Source of the DNA: Gemmatimonadota bacterium
GTDB lineage: Bacteria; Gemmatimonadota; Gemmatimonadetes; Longimicrobiales; Gaopeijiaceae
Length of the DNA stretch: 64,000 bases
Assembly: GCA_022560615.1 (NCBI GenBank)
Contig: JADFSR010000003.1
Coordinates: 1 to 64,000, forward strand
Direction: 5' to 3'
The notes below the pieces were generated by a model. It ran no database searches and was not told the origin of the DNA. It was given only the letters and a program-made list of their open reading frames with translations. Made by a program: the position numbers and the translations under genes. How positions within the stretch are numbered: the first letter of the stretch is position 1; the number at the start of each line of letters is the position of its first letter. This document shows, one piece after another, positions 40,962 through 49,567 of the stretch.

Positions 40962-41708
40962 TCACATCGCCTCGGCGAGAACCGCCTCGTCGATATCGGC
41001 GTTGGAATGAACCTTTTGCACGTCGTCGAGATCGTCGAGCCAGTGGAGCAGCTTCAGCAGCCTAACGGCATCTTTGCCGGTCACCGCCATCTCGTTCTTC
41101 GCGATCCGTGTGAGCTCGGCCGAGGTGATTTCGATTCCGGCCTTCTCGAGGCCGGCCTGAACTCTCATGAAGTCGGCGGGCTCAGCCGTGACGACGAACT
41201 CGTCGCCATAGTCCGCTACATCCTCCGCGCCCGCATCGATCGCCGCCTCGAAAACCGAGTCCTCGCTGTAGCGAGAGGCGTCGATGGTAAACACGCCCTT
41301 CCGCTCGAACTGCCAGGCGACCGACCCGTCGGTCCCGAGGCTGCCGTCGAACTTCGCCAGCGCGTGGCGCACGTCCGCGACCGTCCGGTTGGTGTTGTCC
41401 GTGAGACACTCGATGAAGAGCGCCACACCGCCAGGGCCGTAACCCTCGTAAGTGATCTCCTCGTAGCTCACGCCCTCGAGCTCGCCCGTGCCTTTCTTGA
41501 TCGCCCGCTCGATGTTGTCGGCAGGCATGGAGTTGGACTTCGCGGTGTCGACTGCGAGCCGGAGGCGCGCGTTGTACTCGGGGTCACCGCCGCCCTCGCG
41601 CGCCGCGACGGTGATCTCTCGGATGAGCTTGGTGAAGAGGGCCCCGCGCTTTGCGTCGTTGGCGCCCTTCTTGCGCTTGATCTTGGACCACTTGTTATGG
41701 CCGGACAC
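40962..41708 (-). CDS. YebC/PmpR family protein
   Basis: 248 residues. It has the MSGHNKWSKIKRKKGANDAKRG start, ARLRLAVDTAKSNSMPADNIERAIKKG and a GVALFIECLTDNTNRTV region, all family signatures. Members act as transcription regulators or, as shown in several species, help ribosomes through proline stretches. It heads the ruvCAB unit. It is complete and of usual length (about 245). Confidence 0.95.
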   Translation of the reverse strand: MSGHNKWSKIKRKKGANDAKRGALFTKLIREITVAAREGGGDPEYNARLRLAVDTAKSNSMPADNIERAIKKGTGELEGVSYEEITYEGYGPGGVALFIECLTDNTNRTVADVRHALAKFDGSLGTDGSVAWQFERKGVFTIDASRYSEDSVFEAAIDAGAEDVADYGDEFVVTAEPADFMRVQAGLEKAGIEITSAELTRIAKNEMAVTGKDAVRLLKLLHWLDDLDDVQKVHSNADIDEAVLAEAM

Positions 41709-41817
41709 GAGTCCTCCCCTTGTCCTGCATTCGGTGCATCGGTTCGGGGCTCAAAAGTACGCCGTGGTGTGGTGGCGGATCAATCGTGCGGCCGTGGCGA
41801 CCCACACGCCGGCCCTT

Positions 41818-43140
41818 CTAGCGCCCCCTGCCGAAGCCTCCGCCACCAAAGCCCCCAAAACCGGCGCGGCGGAAGCGGTTGTTCACGACGTTGTTGAAGA
41901 TCGAGCCGAACTGAATGGAGAAGCCGACCTGGAGACCGTAGTTGAACGACGTAGCCCGCTGGCGAAGCCGGAGCAGAGCCTCCTCGTCCGTCGTGCCACC
42001 GGCCGACAGGTAGATCTGGTCGTCGACCCACGCTACGTCCCCACGCGCGTTCACGCTGAGGCCGCGCACGATGCGGAAGTCGATATCGCCGCGCAGGGAG
42101 AGGTTGTTGCGCTCGAAGTCGTGCAGGTAGTGCGAGCCCCTGATGCTGAAAGAGGCATCGCCCCAGGTCTGACGCTGGGAGAACTGAATCTGAAGCGACT
42201 GCTCGAATCGTGTCTCCGAGTCCTCGCCGAGCAAGGTCGTCTCGAAGTAGTTGCGGTACCCGGGCCCGATCTTGTAGTAGAACGTGAACGAGCGCCTCGT
42301 CGCCTCGTCGTACGGGAAAACGCTGTACTCTACGCCAGGCGTGAGCTCGGCCCTGAAGTCTTGATTGGTCCGGGTACTTCGCCCGGCAGTGCCCTCGAAG
42401 CCGACGGACCAGTGGTCGGCGATCGAATAGACGACGAGAGGGTTGAAGCCGTAGTCGGTTCGCACATCGAGGAAGTCGCCGTCGTCCAGTTCGATGTCTA
42501 CCCGGTTGTGGTTGACGTTTCCGCGTAGATTGATCTTCCAAGTCGGAGTCACGCGGCTCGCCGAGAGGCTCCCGGTGACACGTGTAGTGCTGCGTGTGGA
42601 CTCACCGTCCAGATTTGCGCTCCCGCTGATACGGAAGGCCCACAGGTTCCACGGATCGTCTACCTCGTCCCGGGACACGAGTCGCTGCCCCTGCCCCGCG
42701 CTTTCGGGATCGGGGCGCGTGAGCGTCACGAGCCCGCGATACCCCGCCGTGTTCGCGAAGAGTGCCAACCCGATGCCCAGCATGTGCGAGATCTGGTCGA
42801 GCTGCTCACGGTCCGTGTCCGTGGAGAGCGTCTGGAAGAGGTGCGTGTCTTCGTACCCATCCTGCGAGCCGTGGCCCAGGAAATCGAGACGGTACTCTCG
42901 TCCACCCGAGCCGGTGGTGAGGCTCGTCATGATGACGTGCACGTCCGCCACCTCCCGGTCCCGGACCCAGTTCACCCAGTCGATCTCAGTGCGGTAGTAC
43001 TGGTCGTTGCAGTTCCGTCCATCGCAGTCGAAAAAGACGTTCGGACGGCTGTAGCCGTTGCTTTCCTGGGCCACCGCCCCGACGATCGGTGCGAAGACGA
43101 GCGCGAACGGGAGCAACAGGAGTTTATGGGAAAGGCGCAT
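41818..43140 (-). CDS. Uncharacterised outer-membrane beta-barrel with a conserved N-terminal module
   Basis: 440 residues from the ATG at 43140 with a signal peptide (APIVGAVAQ). Residues about 30-130 form a distinct module: FFDCDGRNCNDQYY, then DWVNWVRDREVADVHVIMTSLTTGSGG and EYRLDFLG. From about 190 on, alternating aromatic beta-strands (SFNYGLQVGFSIQFGSIF near the end) fit a transmembrane barrel. A Gly/Arg-rich tail (GFGGFGGGGFGRGR) follows the last strands. I recall similar N-terminal modules in uncharacterised outer-membrane proteins, but no function is known to me. It stands alone between yebC and an amidase. Confidence 0.7.
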   Translation of the reverse strand: MRLSHKLLLLPFALVFAPIVGAVAQESNGYSRPNVFFDCDGRNCNDQYYRTEIDWVNWVRDREVADVHVIMTSLTTGSGGREYRLDFLGHGSQDGYEDTHLFQTLSTDTDREQLDQISHMLGIGLALFANTAGYRGLVTLTRPDPESAGQGQRLVSRDEVDDPWNLWAFRISGSANLDGESTRSTTRVTGSLSASRVTPTWKINLRGNVNHNRVDIELDDGDFLDVRTDYGFNPLVVYSIADHWSVGFEGTAGRSTRTNQDFRAELTPGVEYSVFPYDEATRRSFTFYYKIGPGYRNYFETTLLGEDSETRFEQSLQIQFSQRQTWGDASFSIRGSHYLHDFERNNLSLRGDIDFRIVRGLSVNARGDVAWVDDQIYLSAGGTTDEEALLRLRQRATSFNYGLQVGFSIQFGSIFNNVVNNRFRRAGFGGFGGGGFGRGR

Positions 43141-43216
43141 CTGTGCATTCGTGAATTGGGGGGGCACCCGACGACACCGGGACACGGCAAAGGGGTGGTT
43201 CTGTTGAAAACGAATG

Positions 43217-44821
43217 CTAACCCCGAGGTGTCACCGACAAGCGAGGAGGAACCCGCGCCTTCGTCGCTTGCTCCAGCACATACGCGTAGCCGAGCAACTC
43301 GGCCTCGGTCCACAGATCCCCGATGAACGCGAGCACGAACGGCGTACCGTCCTCGTAGTAGCTGTACGGCACCGTCACGACCGGTACGCCCAAGTGGTTG
43401 ATGATGTTGCTGGGCAGCTCCGGCCAGTTGTTCGGCTTGTAATCCGGACGCTCCGGATCTTCAATCAAATCACGGTTCGGCGCGCCCGCCTGGGGGAAGA
43501 AGAGCCCGTCCAGATCGTGCTCTTCGAGCACGCCGCGATACAGCTCACGCATCCGCATACGCCACGCCTGGAAGGCATCCCCGGCCTCGGTCGCACTCGG
43601 CCTCGCAGGCGGCGCGGGGCCGCGCCCGCCACGCCCGCCACGCCCACCGCGCCTACGTCCCCACCGGAACTCCCGGCCGCTCAGAGCCTCCCATTCCTCG
43701 ACGCTATCGAACGGAGCGTTCGGCCCCAGGCCCTGCATATAGACGAGCATGTCGTATGCGCGCTGCGAAGGGACCCGGCCGCGCTCGCCATACAGCTCGA
43801 TGAAGCCGCTGCCCTCGAACGGATCCTCCACGACCTCGGCACCAAGACTTTCCAGCGTGGCGATCGCGTCCCGGTACTCGGCCTCGGTCAGCGGATCGAG
43901 TGGGAGCCACTGGCTGCGCCAGCCAGGACCCACGAGCCCGAAGCGCTTGCCCTCGAGCGTCGCACTGTCGAGCGCAGCGAGATAGCCACCCTCGGGCATG
44001 TGACCCACCGCAGCGTACGTCGCGGGATCCTCGGGCGTCGGACCCGCGATCACATCGAGCGTCCGGGCTGCATCGCGCACCGTGCGAGCCAGCGGGCCTA
44101 CCACGTCTACGTATGTCCCGCTCACCGGCACGATGCCCTCGATAGGAGCGAGACCGTATGTGGCCTTCACCGCGACCAGCCCTTGAGCCGAAGCCGGGTT
44201 TTGCAGCGAACCACCCGTCTCGGTCCCGAGCCCGAGCACCGCGAAGCTGGCGTTGACCGCGGTCGCGGTCCCACCGCTCGACCCACCGGGCACCTTGTCC
44301 ACGTTGTACGGGTTGAGCGTCACCCCGGCGACGGTGCTCTCGGTGCGCGTCCCATGGCCCGCGAAATCGGGCAGGTTGGTCTTTCCGAGTATGATCGCGC
44401 CGGCGGCCCGGAGGCGGTCGACGACGGCGGCGTTGTCGTCCGGGATCATGTCGACGCCACCGGTCGCGCTGCTGAAGCCTTCGAAGCCCGCCGTCGTGAC
44501 TCGTCCGGCCTGGTCGATGTTGTCCTTGATGACGACGGGCACGCCGTGCAGCGGGCCCACGGGCCCAGTGGAAGCGTACAGCTCGTCCAGATCGGCAGCG
44601 ATGAGCAACGCGTCGGGGTTCATCGAGATGAACGCGTTGTAGTGGTCCTCGTACTGTTCGATGCGATCGAGGAATGCGCGCGTGAGCTCTACCGCAGTGT
44701 ATTCCCCGTCGGCGTATGCGGCCTGGATCTGGTCGACGGTGAGTTCCACGACGTCGATCGCTTGGGCGCTCGCAACAGAGGGGCACCAACACATCGCCCC
44801 AGCCCAAAGCCACCGACGCAT
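43217..44821 (-). CDS. Secreted amidase-signature hydrolase with an Arg/Gly insert
   Basis: 534 residues from the ATG at 44821. An earlier in-frame start would overlap the upstream gene and hide the signal peptide (WCPSVASAQ). The amidase-signature triad is visible: Lys in VVIKDNID near 100, Ser in GGSSGG near 175 and the nucleophile Ser in TETGGSL near 200. It hydrolyses amide bonds in an unknown extracytoplasmic substrate. Near residues 385-405 it has an Arg/Gly-rich insert (GRRRGGRGGRGGRG) absent from typical family members. It starts 11 nt after the M20 amidohydrolase gene, so they form an operon. Confidence 0.9.
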   Translation of the reverse strand: MRRWLWAGAMCWCPSVASAQAIDVVELTVDQIQAAYADGEYTAVELTRAFLDRIEQYEDHYNAFISMNPDALLIAADLDELYASTGPVGPLHGVPVVIKDNIDQAGRVTTAGFEGFSSATGGVDMIPDDNAAVVDRLRAAGAIILGKTNLPDFAGHGTRTESTVAGVTLNPYNVDKVPGGSSGGTATAVNASFAVLGLGTETGGSLQNPASAQGLVAVKATYGLAPIEGIVPVSGTYVDVVGPLARTVRDAARTLDVIAGPTPEDPATYAAVGHMPEGGYLAALDSATLEGKRFGLVGPGWRSQWLPLDPLTEAEYRDAIATLESLGAEVVEDPFEGSGFIELYGERGRVPSQRAYDMLVYMQGLGPNAPFDSVEEWEALSGREFRWGRRRGGRGGRGGRGPAPPARPSATEAGDAFQAWRMRMRELYRGVLEEHDLDGLFFPQAGAPNRDLIEDPERPDYKPNNWPELPSNIINHLGVPVVTVPYSYYEDGTPFVLAFIGDLWTEAELLGYAYVLEQATKARVPPRLSVTPRG

Positions 44822-44832
44822 GGTCCGCAAGC

Positions 44833-46467
44833 TCAGCCCCCGTCCTGCCCCTCGCCATCCTCGGAGATCGGCCGGGTGCGAATCGTCGGATACTCGATCC
44901 CGAGCTGCTCGAGATACGTGTCGAAGCGCGTCGCGTCGAAGTAGAAGGGACGCATCAGGGGGCGCCACCGCGCCATCTTGTCCTCGTTAAGCCAGATCGC
45001 AGGTTGGTCCGTCGGCGCGATGAACGGAATGTATTCCGTTTCAACGGTCTGTACGTCGTTGAAGTAGTCCCAGGCGGCTTCGACGGTCTCCCCATCGAGA
45101 AAGAGGTCGAGCAGTGTCAGAGCCTGGACCTTCGCGCCCGCGACTCCACCCTTGTGCGCGATCGGGGTCGCCATCGCGATTCCGTTCGCCCAGTTGTGTC
45201 CGGGACCGCCACTCATGTTCGACGGATAGCGGAGCGTCACGGTGGGCATGTTCCAGGAAACGTCGCCGATGTCGTCCGAGCCGCCGCCGAGGGATCGCGA
45301 CAGGTCGACCGGACCACGAAGAGAGCCGATCGTGTCCGGAAGGCCGGTGATGTCAACCCCCATCTCGGCCTGGAACGCCTCGGCGAAGCGCCGGTCGTCG
45401 TCGCTCCACTCCGGCATGCCTACGCGCTCGATATTGGCGTAGGTGACCTCCGCGACCGGCTTGCTGAAGTGCCGACCCCACGCCGATCCGACCGTCATGA
45501 TCGTGTCGACCTGGGTGCCCGTCATGAGGGCCGCGCCCTGGGCCATCAGGACCGCCGCGTCGTATTGCTCCTTGGTGAGCTCGTAGTCACGCTCCCGGAA
45601 GTAGAACCAGATCGTCGCGGTTTGAGGCACCACGTTGGGCTGGTCGCCACCCTCGACGATGATGTAGTGCGACCGCGCCGCCGGCCGCAGGTGCTCGCGC
45701 TTGAACTCCCACGCCTGCCCCATGAGCATAATGGCATCGAGCGCGGAGCGGCCCCGCCACGGTGACCCCGCCGAGTGAGCGCTTTCACCCGTGAAGCGGA
45801 ACTGAACCGACCAGAGCGCGTTTCCTCCGGCCTGCCCCCAGCTCATGCCGAAGCCGTTTGACACGTGCGTGAAGAGGTTCACATCGACGCCGTCGAAGAC
45901 GCCTTCGCGGACAAAAAACGCTTTCGACGCAACCAACTCCTCCGCGACGCCCGGCCAGAGCAGCAGCGTCCCGTCGATGTTCTCCCGCTCCATCAGCTCC
46001 TTCACGACTAGAGCGCTGACGATGTTTACCGCCTGACCCGAGTTGTGCCCCTCGCCGTGCCCCGGCGCCATGGGAATGATCGGGTCGCGGTACGCCACGC
46101 CCGGCTTCTGGTTCGACTGCGGGATGCCGTCGACGTCCGAGCCCATCGCGATCACCGGCGAGCCCGTGCCGTTCGACCATCGAGCTGTCCACGCGCTCGG
46201 TATGCCTGCGATGCCCAGCTCGATCTCGAAGCCCTCCGCCTCGAGTAGCTCGGTCAAGTAGCGCTGGCTCTCGAACTCCTGCATCCCGAGCTCACCGAAC
46301 GAGAAGAGATGATCGATGATCTGCTGGACGAGCTGGGCTCGGTCCTGGACCATCTGCTCTGCTTCGTCCTTGAGCGCCGAGAGGCGGGAGTCGGCCTGCG
46401 CCGTGACGTCAGCGGCGTTGGCAGTCGTCACGGCCCCGAAGAGCGCGAGAAGAATCAATCGGCGCAT
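44833..46467 (-). CDS. Secreted M20-type amidohydrolase (AbgB-like)
   Basis: 544 residues from the ATG at 46467 with a signal peptide (AVTTANA). It is an M20/AbgB-like amidohydrolase. Metal-site motifs are GSDVDGIP near 110, GHGEGHN near 140, EELVASKA near 175 and PGHNWANGIAMATPIAHKG near 450. HSAGSPW marks the dimerisation domain. Family members cleave N-acyl or peptide-like amides such as aminobenzoyl-glutamate. It is the upstream partner of the amidase and both are secreted, consistent with stepwise breakdown of an amide. The divergent gene apbE lies 201 nt away. Confidence 0.85.
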   Translation of the reverse strand: MRRLILLALFGAVTTANAADVTAQADSRLSALKDEAEQMVQDRAQLVQQIIDHLFSFGELGMQEFESQRYLTELLEAEGFEIELGIAGIPSAWTARWSNGTGSPVIAMGSDVDGIPQSNQKPGVAYRDPIIPMAPGHGEGHNSGQAVNIVSALVVKELMERENIDGTLLLWPGVAEELVASKAFFVREGVFDGVDVNLFTHVSNGFGMSWGQAGGNALWSVQFRFTGESAHSAGSPWRGRSALDAIMLMGQAWEFKREHLRPAARSHYIIVEGGDQPNVVPQTATIWFYFRERDYELTKEQYDAAVLMAQGAALMTGTQVDTIMTVGSAWGRHFSKPVAEVTYANIERVGMPEWSDDDRRFAEAFQAEMGVDITGLPDTIGSLRGPVDLSRSLGGGSDDIGDVSWNMPTVTLRYPSNMSGGPGHNWANGIAMATPIAHKGGVAGAKVQALTLLDLFLDGETVEAAWDYFNDVQTVETEYIPFIAPTDQPAIWLNEDKMARWRPLMRPFYFDATRFDTYLEQLGIEYPTIRTRPISEDGEGQDGG

Positions 46468-46601
46468 GGGAAGCTCCGTACGTGAGTTGAGGACCAGCGA
46501 AGGGCACCCGACCAACATCGGTGTCAGGGGCTGCAGGATGCCCCATCACCGGCCGGGGTGCAATCCCCGTCGCCCGATGGCCGCCAACCTCAGCTCCTCC
46601 C

Positions 46602-46630
46602 TTGAATGGTTATAAGGGATCGGGTAGTAT
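46602..46630 (+). promoter_or_regulatory. Sigma-70-type promoter of the apbE operon
   Basis: TTGAAT (46602-46607) and TAGTAT (46625-46630) are separated by 17 nt, the ideal spacing. A transcript starting near 46637 would have a leader of about 30 nt before the ATG at 46669. Nothing else in this 200-nt divergent gap looks like a promoter as clearly. Confidence 0.65.
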
Positions 46631-46644
46631 GAGGCGGCAGTAGT

Positions 46645-46659
46645 TGAGAACGACTCTCA
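46645..46659 (+). promoter_or_regulatory. Fur-like 15-bp palindrome in front of apbE
   Basis: TGAGAACGACTCTCA has arms TGAGA/TCTCA and resembles the 7-1-7 Fur/DtxR-type iron box (TGAnAAT-n-ATTnTCA) with five of seven arm positions paired. It lies just downstream of the predicted transcription start and 10 nt before the apbE ATG, where a bound repressor would block expression. No Shine-Dalgarno is visible there. The regulator is inferred. Confidence 0.5.
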
Positions 46660-46668
46660 CTCGCAACC

Positions 46669-47739
46669 ATGCGGGAATCTTCGGTGGCTCCCCCCCTTTT
46701 CTCGGCCTTGGCGCTCGTCGCCTCCATGCAGGCCGCCCCGAGCGACTCGTCACAGCTAGTCTCGCGAGAGGCATGGGTGATGGGCACGAGACTCGGAGTG
46801 GTCGTGGAAGCCGCCTCGGTGGCCGAGGCGAGCCAGGCCACCGAGAACGTCATCCGTGAGGTCGAACGGCTCGAGCGCATCTTGAGCACCTGGGATCCGC
46901 GGAGCGAAATGCACGCGGTCAACACCGCGGACGTCGGGAGACCGATCGCCCCAGGGGCGGAGCTCGTGTCCTTGCTCGCCGAGGCTGAGCGATACTCCCG
47001 CATCTCGGGGGCCGCCTTCGACGCTCGAATCGGAGCGCTCGTCGACGCGTGGGACCTCCGCGGCGCTGGAGTCGTGCCGGCGGCAGACGCGCTTCTGGCG
47101 GCACTGAAGGCCACGGGTGCGAGCGCCATCTCAGTCGACGAGCGCACCGGTATCGTCACCCGACACGCGGCCGCCGCCTGGATCGACACGGGAGGCTTCG
47201 GAAAGGGAGCCGCACTTCGTTCAGCGGCCCGTGGACTCGAGTCGGCAAATGTAGACCGGGCTCTCATCGATCTCGGCGGCCAACTGTGGGCGCAGGGGAG
47301 CGCACATAATCCCTGGTCCGTGTATGTCGCTCACCCTACGGAGCGACAACGTCCGGTCGCCCGACTCGAAGTGCACGGCGTTTCGGTCGCCACGAGCGGT
47401 ACATCCGAGCGCTTCATCGAGATCGACGGCGTGCGCTGGGGACACATCCTCGACCCTCGGACCGGGCACCCTTCGCCCGCGTGGGGAAGTGTGACCGTCG
47501 TGAGCGCCGACCCGCTCGAAGCCGATGCCCTGGCCACCGCCCTCTATGTAATGGGCCCACAGGCAGGCCTCGCGTGGGCTGAGCGTTACCCGGAGTTGGA
47601 CGCGCTCTTCCTGGAGGCGGAGGGCGGAGCGTTGACCGCTAGTTGGACTCGAGGCATGGAGCGGTGGTTGATCGAGCCTCCCGTCTCCTCGACCCCTCAC
47701 CCGCAGACGCGAACAGAGCAAGAAGAAAACCACCGATGA
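46669..47739 (+). CDS. apbE: FAD:protein FMN transferase ApbE
   Basis: 356 residues with a signal peptide (ALVASMQAAPS). ApbE covalently attaches FMN from FAD to a threonine in target proteins outside the cytoplasm. The core shows ERILSTWDPRSEMHAVN, the DTGGFGKGAALR motif near residue 170, ALIDLGG, GHILDPRTGHP near 260 and the metal-site SADPLEADALATALYVMG near 285. The stop overlaps the porin-like gene (ATGA). The likely target is the FMN-binding protein two genes downstream. Expression is probably set by the promoter/palindrome at 46602-46659. Confidence 0.93.
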   Translation: MRESSVAPPLFSALALVASMQAAPSDSSQLVSREAWVMGTRLGVVVEAASVAEASQATENVIREVERLERILSTWDPRSEMHAVNTADVGRPIAPGAELVSLLAEAERYSRISGAAFDARIGALVDAWDLRGAGVVPAADALLAALKATGASAISVDERTGIVTRHAAAAWIDTGGFGKGAALRSAARGLESANVDRALIDLGGQLWAQGSAHNPWSVYVAHPTERQRPVARLEVHGVSVATSGTSERFIEIDGVRWGHILDPRTGHPSPAWGSVTVVSADPLEADALATALYVMGPQAGLAWAERYPELDALFLEAEGGALTASWTRGMERWLIEPPVSSTPHPQTRTEQEENHR

Positions 47740-49019
47740 AACGCATGAAAACGTTGTCTTGGCGAGTGGAGATCGCACTCGCGGCCCTAGTCATATCAGT
47801 CGCGCCCGCTCCACGACTCGACGCACAAGACGCCGACTCGGTGCGCCTCGCAACGCTGGAGCGCAGGATCGAGGCCATCACGCGCGAGCTGGAGCGCATG
47901 CAGCTCGGCCGCGACGTCGTCGAGGCGGATTCTTCGATCCAGGGCCTCGGGCCCGCCGCCTCGAAGGTGTACCGTGTGAACCAGGGCGTCTCCCTCGGCG
48001 GCTACGGCGAATTCCTGTATGAGAACTTCTCGGCGAAGCGGGAAGACGGCTCCGCGTCTGGCGCCCTCGACAGGTTCGACGCGGTGCGAGTGATCCTGTA
48101 CGTCGGGTACAAGTTCAATGATCGCCTGCTCTTCAATTCGGAACTCGAGATCGAGCACGGAAAGGAGAGCTTCCTCGAGTTCGCGTACCTCGACTACCTG
48201 TTGACCGACCACATCGGGGTCCGCGGTGGAATGCTGCTCACGCCGCTAGGTCTCTTGAACGAGCTGCACGAGCCGCCCGTCTTCCTCGGCACGGAGCGTC
48301 CAGTCACGGAGAGCCGGATCATCCCGACCACTTGGCGGGAGAACGGCATCGGGATCTTCGGTGCCGGCGACGCTTTCTCCTGGCGCCTCTACCTGATGAA
48401 CTCCTTCAACGGCGCCGAGTTCAGCGCCATGGGCCTTAGGGGCGGCCGCCAGAAGGGCTCCAAGGCGCTCGCCGAGGACATGAGTGTCGCGGGCCGCTTG
48501 GACTATACCGGCATGCCCGGGTTGCTTCTCGGCCTCTCGGCGTACAGCGGAGACACGGCTCAAGGCCGGGAGATCAATGGACAGCCGGTGGGCGGTCGTG
48601 TCCGCATTTGGGACGCACACTTCGACTACAAGACACGCGGTTGGGACCTTCGGGCGCTCGTCGCCGGCGCGCAGGTGAGCGACGTAGCGGCCATGAACGC
48701 ACTCATCGGCCTGGAGGGAGCGGAAGGCATCGGAACGGACATGCTGGGCTGGTACGTTCAGGCGGGCTACGACGTGTTGCGCGCCTCCCGGTCCGCCCAT
48801 CAACTGATCCCCTACGTGCGCTACGAGAGGGTGAACACGCAGCGCGGGGTCGCGCCGGGATTCTCTCGGAACCCGGCGACCGACCTGACCGTGACCTCGA
48901 TTGGCGCGGCATGGAGGCCGATTCCGCAAGCGATCGCGAAGCTCGGGTATCAGATCCATTCCACCGCCGCGGACACGGGCGTAAACCAGCTGAACGCGTC
49001 GCTGGGCTGGCTTTTTTGA
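47736..49019 (+). CDS. Outer-membrane porin-like beta-barrel protein
   Basis: 427 residues from the ATG at 47736, overlapping apbE by ATGA; earlier in-frame ATGs lie inside apbE. A signal peptide (APAPRLDAQ) is followed by a short coiled coil (LATLERRIEAITRELERM, residues 28-48), as in trimeric porins. Then come amphipathic strands with Tyr/Gly patterns (VSLGGYGEFLYENFS, LLFNSELEIEHGKES, GYQIHSTAAD and a terminal LNASLGWLF with C-terminal Phe). It resembles phosphate-selective/porin O-P type proteins. Position between apbE and the FMN protein suggests it is part of a redox or iron uptake route. Confidence 0.8.
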   Translation: MKRMKTLSWRVEIALAALVISVAPAPRLDAQDADSVRLATLERRIEAITRELERMQLGRDVVEADSSIQGLGPAASKVYRVNQGVSLGGYGEFLYENFSAKREDGSASGALDRFDAVRVILYVGYKFNDRLLFNSELEIEHGKESFLEFAYLDYLLTDHIGVRGGMLLTPLGLLNELHEPPVFLGTERPVTESRIIPTTWRENGIGIFGAGDAFSWRLYLMNSFNGAEFSAMGLRGGRQKGSKALAEDMSVAGRLDYTGMPGLLLGLSAYSGDTAQGREINGQPVGGRVRIWDAHFDYKTRGWDLRALVAGAQVSDVAAMNALIGLEGAEGIGTDMLGWYVQAGYDVLRASRSAHQLIPYVRYERVNTQRGVAPGFSRNPATDLTVTSIGAAWRPIPQAIAKLGYQIHSTAADTGVNQLNASLGWLF

Positions 49020-49567
49020 CGCGCACGGGAGTGGCGGCAGGCGCACTCGCCGTAGTCGCGTGGGCCTCCTCGGTCTCCGCGCAGACGCTGACCCAGGACG
49101 AGGCGTTGGCTCTGGCGTTCCCGGGCGCAGAAGTGGAGCGGCGCACTGCGTTCCTGGACGAAGCCCAGCTCGCACGAGCGTCAGCGCTCGCAGGCCCCGA
49201 TGTCGACGTGGAATCGACGGTGGTGACGTACTACGTCGCGATTCGGCGGGGAGAGCCTGCCGGCGTAGCCTACTTCGACGCGGATCGAGTGCGCACGCTC
49301 CCGCAGGTGCTGATGATCGTGGTCGGCACCGATGGCCGGCTTGCTCGTGTCGAGACCGTCAGCTTCAGAGAGCCGCCGGAGTACCGCGCCCCGGGCGGGT
49401 GGCTGCAACAATTCGCCGGCCGCGCACTGGATGACGACCTCTCTCTCAAGGGGGGGATCGCCAACATCACCGGGGCCACGTTGACCTCCGGAGCGGTGAC
49501 GCGCGCAACGCGTCGTGTGATGGCGCTCCATGCGATCATCGACCCGTTCAGTGCAAACGCGCGATGA
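49016..49567 (+). CDS. Exported FMN-binding domain protein
   Basis: 183 residues. The frame has no ATG near its 5' end. A TTG at 49016 overlaps the porin stop (TTGA) and opens a signal peptide (VVAWASSVSAQ); a GTG at 49031 is the alternative. The FMN-binding domain ends in ITGATLTSGAV (residues 151-161), matching the flavinylation motif, with Thr155 the expected FMN acceptor. SLKGGIANITGA is typical of NqrC/RnfG relatives. It is likely modified by ApbE and passes single electrons in the periplasm. It overlaps the next gene by ATGA. Confidence 0.85.
   Translation: MTRTGVAAGALAVVAWASSVSAQTLTQDEALALAFPGAEVERRTAFLDEAQLARASALAGPDVDVESTVVTYYVAIRRGEPAGVAYFDADRVRTLPQVLMIVVGTDGRLARVETVSFREPPEYRAPGGWLQQFAGRALDDDLSLKGGIANITGATLTSGAVTRATRRVMALHAIIDPFSANAR

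Noticed and set aside
46468-46668. Strand switch as a replication origin or terminus
   Set aside because: No dnaA gene, DnaA-box cluster or dif-like site was noticed; a divergent promoter region explains the switch.
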